Shown: positions 22,267-34,970, counted from the first letter of the stretch. The stretch is DNA of 64,000 bases from Agrypnia vestita (GCA_016648135.1 JADDOH010023134.1:35258-99257), one strand, 5' to 3'. Notes: generated by a model not told the origin, from the sequence alone. A program made the numbers and translations.

Positions 22267-23551
22267 TTAGGTCCTTACATATGAAATTGATGTTTAGTAT
22301 GGGAGGAACATAAAGCCGATTTTTTTTTATTATAATATATTTATTTAATCAAAGTATGTACCATTGCTATCTATGCACTTTTGCCATCTCATAGGTAGTT
22401 CATCGATCCCTTTACTAAAAAAACCATTCGGACGGGAATCAATAAAATCTTTGAAGGCGGTTTGGACTGCCCCATCGGAGTTGAATTTTTTCCTTTGCAA
22501 GAAGTTATCCAAATTTCGAAAAAAATGGTAATCTGTTGGGGCAAGGTCCGGAGAGTACGGTGGATGTCTTAGACATTCCAATTGAAGCTCCTCTAATTTG
22601 GTAGCCGTCTGTTGTGCAGTGTGTGGTCTAGCGTTATCATGAAGCAGCAGTGACCTAGAGCGATTAACCAGCCTCGGTTGTTTAGCAGCTAGCTTTTCCA
22701 TCATGGTTTGCAGTTGCTGACAATAGACATCTGCCGTAATCGTCTGGCCAGATTTAAGAAAGCTGTAGTGAACGACACCAGCACTAGTCCACCAAACGCT
22801 CACAAGTAACTTTTTTGGAGTCAATTTTCGCTTGGGACATGGTTTGGCTGGTTCGGCAGGGTTCAGCCATTGCGATGAGCGCTTCCGATTATTGTACAGG
22901 ATCCACTTTTCATCACAGGTAATGATTCGATTTAAAATCCCTGCATTATTGTGCCGGTTGAGTAATGCAACGCAGCAGTCAACGCGCGTTTGTTGATTTG
23001 ATTCACTCAATCCGTGAGGTATCCACCTTTCAAGCTTTTTCACCTTACCAATTTGCTTCAAGTGGATTAAAACAGTTTAATCACTAACACCGCAGCCTGC
23101 AGCTAACTCGTATGTGGTTTGCGATGGATCCGCTTCCACAATAGCCTTCAATTCTTCATAATCAACTTTGGTCTCCGGCCGTCCGCGGGGCTTGTTCTGC
23201 AGGTCGAAATTTCCAGAACGAAAACGTTGGAACCAAAAACACACTGTATTTCTTTTGCGGCACCGTCGCCATACCCATCATTAATCCTTCGAGCCGTTTC
23301 TGCAGCACTGGTGCCACGGTGGAACTCGTATTCGTAAATAACGCGATATTTCAAGTTTTTCATTTTGTAAACTGAGTGACGCAAAGAAAAAAATAATTGA
23401 GGAAAAAACAAATGAATTATAATTTTCAAAACACAAATACATGAGTAAATAGCTGTATAAATTTGGATTTGGAATTCCTAACCAAAGAGAAGATATTTGA
23501 GTTCAAATTTGCCAGTACGGCAAAACATCAATTTCATATGTAAGGACCTAA
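22267..23551 (-). mobile_element. mariner element (1,285 bp), nearly intact
   Basis: Perfect 29-bp terminal inverted repeats start TTAGGTCCTTACATATGAAA at 22,267-22,295 and 23,523-23,551, flanked by TA on both sides (22,265-22,266 and 23,552-23,553), as expected for mariner. The single transposase frame fills the interior on the minus strand. Length, repeat ends and the DD34D protein place it in the Tc1/mariner superfamily, mariner family (cecropia-like by protein appearance). Perfect ends and only two visible lesions point to a recent insertion. Confidence 0.93.
22345..23363 (-). pseudogene. mariner transposase, one frameshift and one stop
   Basis: The start is MKNLKYRVIYEYEFHRGTSA (ATG at 23,363-23,361), giving a helix-turn-helix DNA-binding region (AAETARRINDGYGDGAAKE). 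A 1-bp deletion near 23,243 shifts the frame; in the next frame follow NTVCFWFQRFRSGNF, NKPRGRP and YELAAGCGVSD. A TAA stop occurs at about 23,079. From 23,061 to 22,345 the catalytic half is open: ITCDEKW, LLHDNARPHT and YSPDLAPTDYHFFRN, with 34 residues between the second and third aspartates (DD34D). The protein cuts and pastes element DNA in the nucleus. This copy encodes no full protein but its ends could still be mobilised by a related active transposase. About 339 residues if unbroken. Confidence 0.92.
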
Positions 23552-23553
23552 TA

Positions 23554-24160
23554 TATATTATATGTAAGACACAGTATTGTGATGGGAGAAAAATAATCAA
23601 AATTATTGTGATGCTGACTTATTTTAAAAAAGTGCGGGTTTCTTAAACGGGGTTCAACATGCAAATTTATGCCAGAGAATCAATAGCTCCACAGAAAATC
23701 TTGTGTAGCTCAACAAGATAGGATATTTTCCCGGTACTCAAGATTTCTGTGCTGACCAGCCCAGTAGCAAAATACGTATAAACATTTTCTGCGTTCTTTC
23801 GATTCTTCCAACATGTGTTGTATAATAAGGAGTCTAAATAACTGAAGAATATTCCACGATACATCAATATTCCAAGATAATGATATATAGAGAATTTTAG
23901 ACTCTGACAATTTTTAAAATAGTGATTTTATAATCGTTTAAAAAAGTGAGTTTTATGATTTTGCCGATGTGGTCTCAAAAGTGAGCTTACAGTCAAAAGT
24001 GATTCAAATCCCTCACTGAGTCGACTTTAATGAGTGGAAATTTATCTGTTTGGTAGTATAAGTTTGATAGTTCATCTAGATATTTTAGTGGGAGACGACT
24101 GTCTTCCAGGCTAAGAATGGTAGAATATATTTATAAATCATTAGCGTATAATAGATACAT
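23554..24160. other. Unrecognised DNA
   Basis: Short frames only; no repeat ends or coding evidence found. Confidence 0.5.
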
Positions 24161-24168
24161 ATACTTCA

Positions 24169-24730
24169 ATGATAATAATGAATTTGATATATGATAATAA
24201 TGATAATGAATTTCCCCAATGTTTAAAAATTGCTAATATAATACCAATTCATAAATTGGGCAGTAAAAAGGATGCGGGTAACTATCGTCCAATTAGCCTA
24301 TTAAGTACTTTCAGTAAAATTTTTGAGAAAGTATTGCATTCGCGCATTGTACAATTTATAAATAAAAATGGAGGTCTTGATCCTTATAAGCAGGTATTCC
24401 AGAAAGGAAACAACATCTCTGCTGCACTAATGGATGTAATGAACTTCATTAAAAAAGAATTAGATAAAGGAAATTACGTTATACCAGTATTTATAGACCT
24501 GTCAAAAGCATTCGACACTTGATATCTTATTAAAAAAATTAAACAGTCTTGGGATCAGGGGTAATACACTTAAACTTATTGAAAGCTATCTAAAAGGAAG
24601 AAGTACTATGACAAAGAATTTCAATCAATCTTCAACAAAGTTGACTGATCATATAAATATAGACATCGGAGTTCCGCAGGGTTGAATATTGGGTCCATTA
24701 TTATATTTATTATTCCAAATGAGAAAGCAA
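24169..24730 (+). pseudogene. CR1-like LINE reverse transcriptase fragment
   Basis: The frame reads CLKIANIIPIHKLGSKKDA, GNYRPISLLSTFSKIFEKVL and PVFIDLSKAFDT. A small deletion then breaks the frame at about 24,520. The RT continues LGIRGNTLKLIESYLKGRS and IDIGVPQG, stop, ILGPLLYLLF. The catalytic FADD box lies beyond the truncated 3' side, which changes abruptly to unrelated sequence at about 24,720. This is both a 5'- and 3'-truncated piece of the RT domain, differing in sequence from the LINEs at 4-7 kb and 39-40 kb. Confidence 0.8.
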
Positions 24731-27700
24731 ACAATACTACACCGTATGGACCCGAGACGTAGACGGAGACAATTTTAAATATTTTATAAATTTACTTGCA
24801 AATCTCGTGGGTGAGTCATAACATTTCAAGAACGCTACAAAGGCTTCATTAAATTGAAACTAACATACAAATGCGTAAACGAAATGGAACAATCATCGGG
24901 CGTGGTTGGCGTCTCGGTTGAGTGGGTTTGGAAACAACAAGTGATGACCGGTAGCGGGGGCCGGGAGGAGAGTGAAATGGACGACATAGAACGACAACAG
25001 CGGAGTACTTTACCTGAGTTTTTGAGACCAAGAGTGACCGGAGGTGCTGGAGGATTTCCTAGCGACGGAGGACTATCTTTGACGCAGTAAAATTCAGTAA
25101 CGAGGGACCAATTTTAAATATTTGGAGGAACGAAGGAGAGGAATCAAATTAAGGAAAGAATACACGAAGTCCATAGGATATAGAAAGATAAGAATTTTAA
25201 TTTATTTATATTATCTATGTTTCGCCTTCTATAGTTTCTTAATGTTTTACACTGAACAGATGTTAGAAATCGTAACTTATTTGTATTTATTTGAGGCTGA
25301 ACGCGAGTCTTGAAATTGAGCGGAAACTAGAATCTTTATTTCGCTATTAATTATTTATCTGTGATATGTATCTAATGTGATTGATAAGTTTAATATAAAG
25401 AAGGGTTGAATGACGAACGTCACGTTTACATATCTAAATGCGGCTACGGCCTTTTGACCTAGCGTAATTATTGTACATGGTTCTGATATTTATATTTCCC
25501 GTGTTCTCTTACAGTAATGCGTACCTATTACTGAGGATTGTTAATAATGCGACGTGGTAAGGGACGTGCGCCTTTGGATGTTGGATCAAAATCACGTTCA
25601 ATTAAGAGTTACGTAATAATTACATAAAATTACAATATTTTACCACCGTAATTTAGAGTCGAGATTTATTATGCGCATTCACCACTTCGGTGTAATTCGG
25701 GCAGGAACCAGGTAGAATATTCCATTAAACTTTATGATTACACTTTTGTAGTTTATTATTGAAACATTTAGTGATATTTATTCAATAATGTATGGCCTTT
25801 TTACAAGTAGTTGTGATGATAAGCGATTTTGTCTTCCGCTATGGACCACGATGTATAAGAGCGACAAGTTCGCAATGTGACTGAGGAAAAAGAGACCGAA
25901 GGTGCTGCCCCTTTTACTAGCGACCGACCGCTAATTAATTGCAGCCGGACCGCTGAAAAGGATCAATTACGCAGAAATAAAATTGGACACGCAAGGAACA
26001 AGGAAGAGGAGTTAAAAACAAGAAGGAATATCCGTGACCCGCAATACAACGACAGCTAAGAACTTTTTATTTATTTTACTTGATTATTTGCTCAGTTATC
26101 ATTGGTACAATTACTAGAGATGTTGATTAGAATTTGTATATTGCTTTTGTGGAGGATTCATCGGGGATTTATGTAGCATTTTTATATTAACCACGGGTTT
26201 CGTAATACCTTATAGATCGCATTTAAAAGTAAACCGCCGCACTAATAATTTCGTTTTATTTAGAATCGCGTAATCAGTTGAAATACATTAGTCACTTTAC
26301 ACGTTTATGTTGGTTTTAATTTGCGTTGTACAATCGGCTTTATATGGGATTTCCGTGAGACAGTATGGACAGCGTGGGGAGATCTATAAACTGGGGATTG
26401 GGGAAATATCTTGGTTGTGTAATCGGACAGGGTGAAATAGTAGTTAGCTATGCGGGAAGTAGGCTTGGAACTGGCGCAAACACCTGTGGGGTGTCTTTAA
26501 AAGTAGAACCTCCTTTGTAGACCGGGTAGTCCTAATCCGACCAGTTACGAAATCACCCTGCCCAGTCCAACGTCGTGATATTCGCCGTCTCTAGGAGGAT
26601 TTCCATGTATGGATTTTGTGAAACTTTGGAAGTCAATACTCTCATTTCGCCGGCCAAGCGGTAGACAGGATAAGAAAGTATAATTCATAAATTCACGTAC
26701 AGGATAGGATGTTAATAACACCTTTTATTTGACCATTTTTGTCTTCACGAAGTGCAGTACCATGGCACGCCTTTCTCGTGACATGAAGAGGTTGTTCCAT
26801 ATTTTAGTATACTTCGTCGATGCTAAAAGAAAGGCCAACCATTGTCTTCGAATAGTACAAAAGCAGTATTAATCCAGCAACAAAGTCTAAAAGAAAGACT
26901 CAACGTTCTGTTGGAGTACGTGTAACAGAAAGGTGTACACCTCACCCTGGACGTGAGAGAGGCGTTATGTGGTCTTCATTTTGGAGAGGGAAAGTATCAC
27001 GGGTTGCCATCAGTTCCGTGAGGGAACGAGAGGCCTCGGTTAAAGGTAGGGAGCCATCGGGAACTGAGCGGGCTAGGGGCTCTAATCCCCCCCAGGTTTG
27101 ATGCCCGGGGTGTACTTATAACAAAAGAAGAAGAAGTCTATCTTCAATAAATATAGAATCACGGGATGCCTTAATTATCCTCCCCAAACTGATGTTACCC
27201 GAGATATATTCCTCATTAAACCATTTTGGAGAAGTTCCGCTTCAATTTTGCAGTCCAGTAGATAGAAATTATTAATGTGTATTCTTTTTACTTTGATTTT
27301 CTATGTGAACAGCTTTGCGTACGGTGATGAAAGTTACCAGGGAATTATTGAAATTTATAACAGCGAACCTAAAGTATGACGATTTCGTAAACATCGCTAA
27401 CGTCCGCGTTCCATAATTTAGACGTATTAATTGTGACGAATCCACGAGGGTATTAGATAATATGTATTAAAATTCTCTCGTTTTCGTATAGTAGATCAAC
27501 ATGGCTTGTAGAATCTTGGGTTCACCATCGAAGCAACTGGGTGTTCTATCAACTAGATACGTTAATGTGCCAAATTAGCGACGTAATACAAGTAGTTTAA
27601 ATTATGTGTAGGTTACTTTCATCGAGAATCAGTTGTATTTATTAGTTCCGGCAAGGGTCCGAGTATCGGTGCCGGGTTCCATTATGAGCCGGAAATAGTT

Positions 27701-28430
27701 CAGCTCCCTAGATCTCAGCAATCGGTATCTTGGCCGCGCCAGAGATGGCATCTCCAGGAGTATAATTATGTGTGAAACCAGTCGTACGAGATTTAGTATA
27801 GCTACAGTAATTTGAGATTTACACGTAGTAATTACAAAGACAGCGTTAGACATTATCATCAATGTAGCAATCGGATCGGAATTTTTGAAATGTCCTAATT
27901 AATATCGTATTCACATTCGAAATCTCTATAGCCAATACCCAGGAGCAATATAGTATAGTCTCAGTAATTAGGTTATAGAAACATATTTCGTACGAAGAAA
28001 TCGCATAGAAGATTATTCTCTAGTAATATCTATTTTATATTACACTCATTCAGCTTCTGTGTAATTAAATTTTCGGTAGAGACCATTATTTAGCTGGATC
28101 ATTCAGGTCGGGCGCGCGGAGCTCCTTTCTACGCTTACGAGTACAGTCTTTCCAGTCTACAGCCTTACCCTCCCGCATACATCAAATTAATATATTTAAC
28201 ATACATTCACGTGTCATTACGCTCTGGTGCCGGACCAGGAGATATATCGGATTTCTATATTTAACAAAACCACACTATTTGACGAGGACGCCCATCTATC
28301 TAGCAGGGTCATTACAAGTATACATATATTACATCCATATGCAGGTTGGTAGCTGTGAATTTTTTGGTTCAAAGCCACTTTGATTACCGCAGAGCATTTG
28401 AAAAAAGTTGGCAAATGTGGAGGGGAGAGG
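24731..28430. other. Long stretch of unrecognised, less AT-rich DNA
   Basis: Base composition is more mixed than around it and repeats are scarce. Small open frames exist at 24,854-25,090 and 25,877-26,059, rich in charged residues and without a recognisable family. This could be unique chromosomal DNA or an old unrecognised element. I cannot support a gene. Confidence 0.4.
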
Positions 28431-30080
28431 TGGCATGAAGGAGCCACTTTTTTCTTTTCATCATATTTTTTTCTAACTCATATTTAAAGAAAAATTATAC
28501 CAACAAGAAGTTTGTTTTGTTTTGAAGTAAAGATTTTAGAACATCGTTTTTCTTTAATCTTTTCAGATCATATATTTTAACTTTCAAAAAACATCCCAAT
28601 TTGGCTCTTTCATAACCAGTGTGTATTGAAAGAGCCACTGAAAGTATTGAAGGAGCCAGGTAGGTGGATAATATAAATGATACACAAATTCATCACTTAA
28701 ATGGAACAAATTATAATTATTATTTATTTGTTAAAACTTTTTTAATTTAAAAAAAAACAAACAAACAAAACAGTTTTCTTAGTTAAAAATAATTAAAAAA
28801 TGAAAGAAAAAACAAGTAATTTATCGTAAAAAATTTATCGTCTGGTGACAATTGATACAAAAAAATGTAAATACCTCTAATATCACCTCTAATATTACAT
28901 ATTTTACATTTTAACCAGTTCACTGAACTTTTTTCGTAGTTTTCTTTACAAACCACACACAAATTATTGTTTTTCATGTCTTGTTTGTAAAAAATGAATG
29001 GATAGAGCCATTAATGGGAAAAAATAATGTTGTTGAGAAGAATTTTCAAAAACTGAAGCGAAAAATTCTGAAACGATATCAGAAATCTCTTGACACGTAG
29101 CATATTTTACACAAAAAACATCGTTTCAGAAATTTCATAAGTGATTTTCTTAGTTGTAGTGTAATCCCATATTTTTTTAGTCTCGAGATGTAACGAATCC
29201 TCTATATACCTAATTGATATATCAATGATAATTATCTCGAATACTGTGTTTAACGCGAGATCTTAGCATAGAAAAGGATTCGTAGTTTCTAGAATTACTA
29301 TTAAAAACAATCAATGTAATTTACACGATATTTCTTTTTTTTTCACTATTTATTGTCCAATCAAAAAGTTAATCTTTAACATTCACAAACATTCTTAATG
29401 TTAATAGGTGTAAGCTAAAAGTTGAAAAATAGTGAATTAATTCGTCTGTTCATTAAGTTGATAGACTCAGAACTTCTATGGACCACCACGCAGCCACTTT
29501 TCAGAAATGGAAAGGAAATAGATGATTCCTTATATCATTAAATAAACATTAAAATTTCAATAATATCGCTAACGTGAAGAGATAGATGCATAGATAAAAT
29601 ACGCTTCCTATCTCTACGAGAATTCTCATCGCATTATGCTATGTTAGATAAAATAATGTTATTCTTTCTCCCCTTTCCATCGATTATTACAATATTCCCG
29701 AAGAGAAATATTATCCCCACGTGTCACACCCGGCGGCCAGTATTCAAAATCTTACGACGCCATCCATATCTTTACCTTCATATTAACGTCTCCGGGCGCC
29801 GCGCCGGGCGATGCGGTGCAATGAGTGCATTTTTAGATGTATTACCGTCTTCTCTTGCAATTTTCTATTTCAAGGTGACTGGATACCGGATTTGTTAGGA
29901 TAAAGAAGTTATGAAAATATATATATTTATTATATTTTTTAAAATTACAACACATTAAATGATTTATTTATATTACGTATTAATTTTTAAATGCTGAAAA
30001 GGGAGATCATTATTAAAATATTAGTGATTGTATAATAATATAAAATACCCTATTTTATTCGAGATAACACGCGAGAAGGG
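28431..30080. other. Unrecognised DNA
   Basis: AT-rich. The word GAGCCACT/GGAGCC recurs between 28,430 and 28,665, which may be the trace of a small inverted repeat. A GC-richer patch lies near 29,720-29,880. No gene supported. Confidence 0.4.
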
Positions 30081-30089
30081 ATTATAATC

Positions 30090-30165
30090 CAGAGCACTTT
30101 TCCAATCCCGGGATTCCGGGATTAAAGAAGGGCGATCCCGGGGTCCCGGGACCTATTCCGGGATT
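30090..30165. repeat. CCCGGGATT palindromic block
   Basis: CCCGGGATTCCGGGATT and GATCCCGGGGTCCCGGGAC lie close together and are partly self-complementary. Similar CCCGAAAAT.CCGG blocks occur at 14.5 and 33.0 kb. Likely the end of a DNA element. Confidence 0.4.
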
Positions 30166-30227
30166 GGCTAAGGTAGCTACTTATAGGTGACTAGGAAATA
30201 AGAATATAAATATAAATATATAAAATA

Positions 30228-30420
30228 AAGAGTAGCTTGTTGGTCTTGTGGTTAGGACACTCGCCTCGTGATCCAAAGGTCGCGGGTTCGAACCTCACTC
30301 CAGACTAGCAAGTTAGTCCTATTTTCATAGCACTAGCGCTTAGCTTAGTTTGAAAATAGTAAGAATATTGATGTGACACGTACTCCGTGTTCGCATCTCT
30401 ATTTGTTTATAAAAAAAAAT
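30228..30420 (+). repeat. tRNA-derived SINE
   Basis: An A-box-like stretch (TTGTGGTTAGGACACTCG) and a perfect B box (GGGTTCGAACC) lie about 35 bp apart, as in a tRNA-derived RNA polymerase III promoter. An unrelated body follows, and it ends in a poly-A run at about 30,409-30,420. The stems of a tRNA do not close. The head-body-A tail order is that of a SINE. Confidence 0.6.
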
Positions 30421-32485
30421 GAAAATATGCAGTTAAAAGTAGGTACAATTATTAATCTGAATTTTGTTATATTATAAATTATAAGGCACCTTGCCTTGCA
30501 AATATTTTAAAGTTTTAACCGTACAAAAATTAAATCTCCTTTAGACATATGATAATTAGAATCCTACAATGCAGTAATATACATAACCTTCATAAGATTT
30601 TTTTAATTTTTTTATTTATCCTTTAAATAGGTAATACAATAATTTTAATATTTCCTAATATATACAGCATTATATATGAGTATATTGAATTTTTATTAAA
30701 AAGTAAGTATTACGTGTTTTTTTAGTTTTTTCTTAAAAGTCGTTATACTGTTTTGATACCTAATATCCCCTGGTAGTTTCGTATATATTTTCATTCTGCT
30801 ATACGTGTGGCGTCTGGATGCAGAACCGCCACTTTGCATACATATGAATTGTTTAGTAGTAAAAAAAAACGTTTTAAATATTTGCCTTAAACATTTTCCG
30901 GTTTTTTATTATTTTACTTGATACATATTAAGGATGTATCAAATTCTGCATATTACTTTTAAAGATTTTCTTTATTGTTTCCGCAATATAAAGATATATT
31001 TATTGCATAGTGGCGGTTTTGCATCTCACCGACGCAAAATGTCGATTTTGCAGCCGAACGAACGCGAGTTAACTCTTTGCGAACAATACTGCGATTAAAA
31101 ATTAAACAATAAAATATATTATTTGATAAATATTTTATTTGTGATTAACAATAAATGCAAAAATATTTTAAGAATTAAAAATTACTGCATGTTTTAACTA
31201 AGGAATATGAATTAAATATATTAAGAAAATATGTGAGTACTAATTAACCAACAACAATGGAAACAAAAATATTTTTAGAATTAACAATAATTCCGTGTAA
31301 CTTCTCGAGACCGATACTACGACACCAAATTTAACAATATAATATATTTTAAATAGGTAATTATTTCATCAGCGATGAATAGAGTTTATAAAAATATTTT
31401 TATGATTAAAAATTAATCTTCGAGTACAAAAACTAAATAACTTAGGCACATAGTTTTAAGTATTTCAAAAACTAGAAACGATATCATATCTGTAAGCCTA
31501 TACAGGTGAAATCATAACTATACGCCTATACAGGATGTCTCATAGTTAGAAGTAAAAGTTTTACTGGTGGATTTCTGCCTTAATAATGAGTCGGAAACGC
31601 TCAATCAACCATGACCTAACATCAAAAGTTGACCTAACATGATGACCGCTTCACGGCTAGTAATGGCCGCTACGCGGCCATTGATGTATACAATCAGCTG
31701 TCGGTATGGTAAATGCCAATGGTCGGCGGAACTGGCGGCTATTGCTGCTGCTAACTGCGCGCTGTCTACCTGCTGCAAGGCCATGCTGTCAGCTATGGTA
31801 GCTACTGCGCGGACATTGGTGTCTAATAGGTCTTATCTAAATATAATAATTTCGTTGTCAGTCGGTTCCTAACTTACTGGAATTACAACTTAACATAATC
31901 AGAGTATGACAGGCAACCAGTGCACGGGCTATATTACACGCAAGAGTCGTTATTAATTATTATGTTCCTTGATTTTTCACTTTAGATATAATTGAGACAA
32001 AAGTATTTGTTACCGATTAATAAGCCAGAGCTGAGTTTTAAAATTAATATTTTCGTCAAATGCTTCTAAGACACATAAACCTGCTTTCAAATTTATTGTC
32101 AATTATCAAATTAATACTCTTTGCCAGACAACCGTATTAAAAAACATTCAAAGTGGCGCTTTTCTTCTAATCTGGAACAAACTTTTTTCGTATTTCCCAA
32201 AACAAAACATCACATTTTAAAAATAATATTCTAGCACAAAATTTAAAGAAAGATCTGTCAAACACAATTTCATTGATAATGCTATGTCGCACAAAGTCGC
32301 TATACTAATTATGCATTTTTAATTGCTGCTTAAATATGTAACTGATTTGGTGACAACATTCCTATAATGACATATTTGTTATACATCGACATTTCAAGCG
32401 TTTCAAGCGTTTGACACATACCGCCATCTTTATTCTGTGCATACCACGCCTGCGCCAATGAGCCACCGGATTGGTTACCACCAAA
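30421..32485. other. Mostly unrecognised; GC-rich patch at 31.52-31.86 kb
   Basis: At 31,500-31,640 the words TACAGGATGTCTCATAG and ATGAGTCGGAAACGCTCA...CATGACCTAACAT resemble 54,530-54,610, so a dispersed repeat is likely. The GC-rich segment 31,640-31,830 is open on both strands but matches no family I know. Confidence 0.4.
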
Positions 32486-32489
32486 AAAA

Positions 32490-32760
32490 AAAAAGAGGAG
32501 GGAGGAAATGTCACCTATGTTACCCGTCGGGTCCTAAAGAATAAGTTTCCAAATTATGAGTCCGATCGGCCGAACGGTACAGATTTGCATTGAAAATATA
32601 TCAGGGTGAGAGAAAGGGATAAAAGAGGAGGGAAGAAATGTCACCTATGTTACCCGCCAGATCCTAAAGCATATGTATGCAAAATTTGAGTCGAATCGGA
32701 CAAACGGTGAGAACAGACAGACAGACAGACAGACATTGAGTTTGATAGGTATAGATAGAT
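32490..32760 (-). repeat. 130-bp tandem repeat family, two units, with CAGA/GATA tail
   Basis: GTCACCTATGTTACCCG occurs at about 32,510 and 32,639, i.e. one unit of about 129 bp apart, each followed by TCGG and ATTTGAGTC-type blocks. A CAGACAGACAGACAGACAGA run and AGATAGATA follow. The same units occur in opposite orientation at 44,612-45,050. Confidence 0.75.
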
Positions 32761-32784
32761 AACTACTTCCTTTAGGGAAAGATT

Positions 32785-33110
32785 GCATTATACCTGCTGA
32801 CGCGGATACAACTAATGCATCCACCGACCAACGACGTCTCGACTCGAGTCGCGCTTTATTTCACTCAAGCCGGTGTGCGAGTGAAACAGAGCGCGGCTGA
32901 ACCGGCATACAGCGTGCCAGCATGTTTAACGCACGCGGGACGCACGGGCCACTACTCTTTTTTAAAATTATTTTTTGCATCGATCCCGAAAATATCGGGA
33001 TTTAGATTTTCAATGCCAGGATTACGAAACCAGAAAAACATTCGAGATCCCGAAAGTTTTTCTGGTCTCGTAATCATAATCCCTATACGCAAGATTAGGC
33101 TATGTAATTT
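32785..33110. repeat. Dispersed repeat, copy related to 14.35-14.62 kb
   Basis: It shares ATACCTGCTGA, GACGTCTCGA, GTCGCGCTTTATTTCACT and a CGATCCCGAAAAT...GGGATT block in the same order with the 14.4-kb copy. Confidence 0.5.
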
Positions 33111-34100
33111 TTTGTAATTGAAACTAAATTTTGTTTACCTTAATTGCTTGTAAAGCGGAAAGTTTGTATGAACAAACTCATATGAATGAGCAGAAAAAAC
33201 TTTCAATCTGTGAGTTTGGACGTCTATAGTTTTTTTAAATTATGAACCTTATTCTGAAATAACTTATCTGATATAATTTTTTAAACATTTTTAGAATTGA
33301 ACAAAACGTTTGAAAGCCGGGTTTCGTAAACGCTTTGGCTAATTAAAATTTTTGTCTACACAGTCGTCTCATGGACTTTTGTCACGAAATGTGACATTTT
33401 CAAAAAGGTTTTTCTACCTACGCAAATATGCCGGAACGGATTTTATGAATAAGAAGGAGAACAAAGAAGTCGTAAAAGAAAGTAGCAACCAAGTAGCATT
33501 GCCTACATTAATATTAACAGCAGGAACAAAGGACGAAAAAATGCTTTTTTCAGGGAAATAACGTAGCCTTTTTCAATAATCGTTAAGTTACTCAAGTCGT
33601 TATCTACAGGAGGCAGGCAATGACACGTCCGTGGGGACTTAACTTGGAAAACAAAGTTTTTTTTTACAGCAATTGACGATCCATTGATTGAAAATTTCGG
33701 AGCAATATTTCAATAATTTCCCATAAAATGTAAAGTTTGTTCAAACTCAAGAAAGAGTTTTCTTTTTAATAAAATTTAATATTCCAATAAAAAAATACTG
33801 CTCCAGTTAATTTAGGTATCGCATTAACAATAAATTTGGCGGAATATCGGCGAATTCGCCCATTGAAATGTCTAAGCCGTTATTTTATAAATATACAAAA
33901 ATGAATAATTATATCAAATACAATTTATTCTTCGTGCTAATTGTAATGCCATGAATAAATATATGTATTTTTTAAAAAGTGGAAATGAGATCCGAAATGT
34001 CTGGTAGGATAACAACTTACTATTTGCACAATAAAAGTTTTAGAAATTCTTAAAACACAATGAATCAGCCGTCTCCGTCTTAACGTAAAACAATAAATAT
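33111..34100. other. Unrecognised DNA
   Basis: AT-rich. The 69-codon frame at 33,352-33,561 has no recognisable family. Nothing else supported. Confidence 0.45.
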
Positions 34101-34147
34101 TATAACAGAATGTTAGTTAACTTAGTAAAAACCACTACCAAATTTAA

Positions 34148-34189
34148 GGTCTACCAATTTCGAAACGTACCCGTTTCTTCGTCAGGATC
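34148..34189 (-). ncRNA. Hammerhead-like motif, inverted partner
   Basis: The minus strand reads GATC, CTGACGA, extra A, GAAACG-GGTA-CGTTTC, GAAA, TTGG, TA, GACC. Stem II is kept by a paired change relative to the 34,231 copy; stem I and the tiny stem III are weakened (GATC/GACC, TTGG). Confidence 0.45.
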
Positions 34190-34230
34190 AACACTACACT
34201 ACTATATTCACAATACTAGTTGCGAAGGTT

Positions 34231-34272
34231 GGTCCTGACGAAGAGACGGGTACGTCTCGAAACCGGTAGACC
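34231..34272 (+). ncRNA. Hammerhead-ribozyme-like motif
   Basis: GGTC (stem I), CTGACGA (34,235-34,241), one extra A, stem II GAGACG/CGTCTC around GGTA, GAAA (34,259-34,262), self-complementary CCGG as a minimal stem III, cleavage triplet GTA, then GACC (stem I). The inverted partner at 34,148-34,189 has GAAACG/CGTTTC in stem II, a compensatory pair of changes. The extra base before stem II is the same oddity seen at 21.37 kb. Confidence 0.5.
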
Positions 34273-34890
34273 TTAAATCTGCTAGTTGTTTTTACTAAGT
34301 TAACTAACATTCTGTTACAATGTCTAACCACAAAGTTAATGCTTTAAATGTTAATAATATTAATAAAACAATATATATAACTAAAAAAAAACTTCCATCA
34401 CTCTCGATATTTACAGGCTGTTATTTATAATTTATAATTTATTCATTTATATTTTATTTATTTATATTTATTTATAATTTATAATTATAATATATTACTG
34501 TGAAATATATTTGGTAACCAGTCAAATAATTCATACTTGAATAATCAATGCAGATAATAATTATTTTCAAATGCTTATGAAAAGCAAAAAAACCCATTCT
34601 ATTGTTATATCCAGTCTTGATGAAATAAAATCGCACTAATTTTATTGATAACATTTAAAATAGTTAAAAAAAAATCATCATTTTTAAGTGTTAAAATGTA
34701 AGTTTTTATTTTTATTCAAGAATTTATTTATGTTTGTCGAACTTGTTGACACGGGCACCTGGAGGTGAACAAAAATCCCGCATCTGGGGAAATTTTTTGG
34801 AAGACTCGGCCGAGCGACTGCAAGATTGTCGTCCTTTCCAAAGGCGCATATTTTCGGTGAATTTCGAGTCAGAGAGGGGCTAACCCCTCT

Positions 34891-34970
34891 ATACTAATGC
34901 TTCGCTTTCATTTATGTGGTTGCTTAGATAAAATTTAATATATTTCACAAAATACCACTGACTTTCCTAA
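34891..34970. repeat. 80-bp perfect direct repeat, copy 1
   Basis: Identical over 80 bp to 37,750-37,829, from ATACTAATGCTTCGC to GACTTTCCTAA. The flanks differ completely. Confidence 0.9.

Larger units (their letters stand above)
34103..34317. repeat. Inverted pair of hammerhead-bearing repeat ends
   Basis: Arms of about 90 bp (34,103-34,193 and about 34,222-34,317) are inverted around a short spacer. Each carries CTGACGA, a stem-loop, GAAA and GGTAGACC. The layout matches the inverted 3' ends of the Penelope-like element at 20.7-21.5 kb, so this may be the bare end of a second such element. Confidence 0.6.

Noticed and set aside
30228..30305. Functional tRNA gene
   Set aside because: A and B boxes are present but acceptor, anticodon and T stems do not close; a body and poly-A tail follow, as in a SINE.
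31639..31872. Alanine-rich 77-codon frame in a GC-rich patch
   Set aside because: Both strands open because of GC composition; no recognisable domain, and a dispersed repeat borders it.
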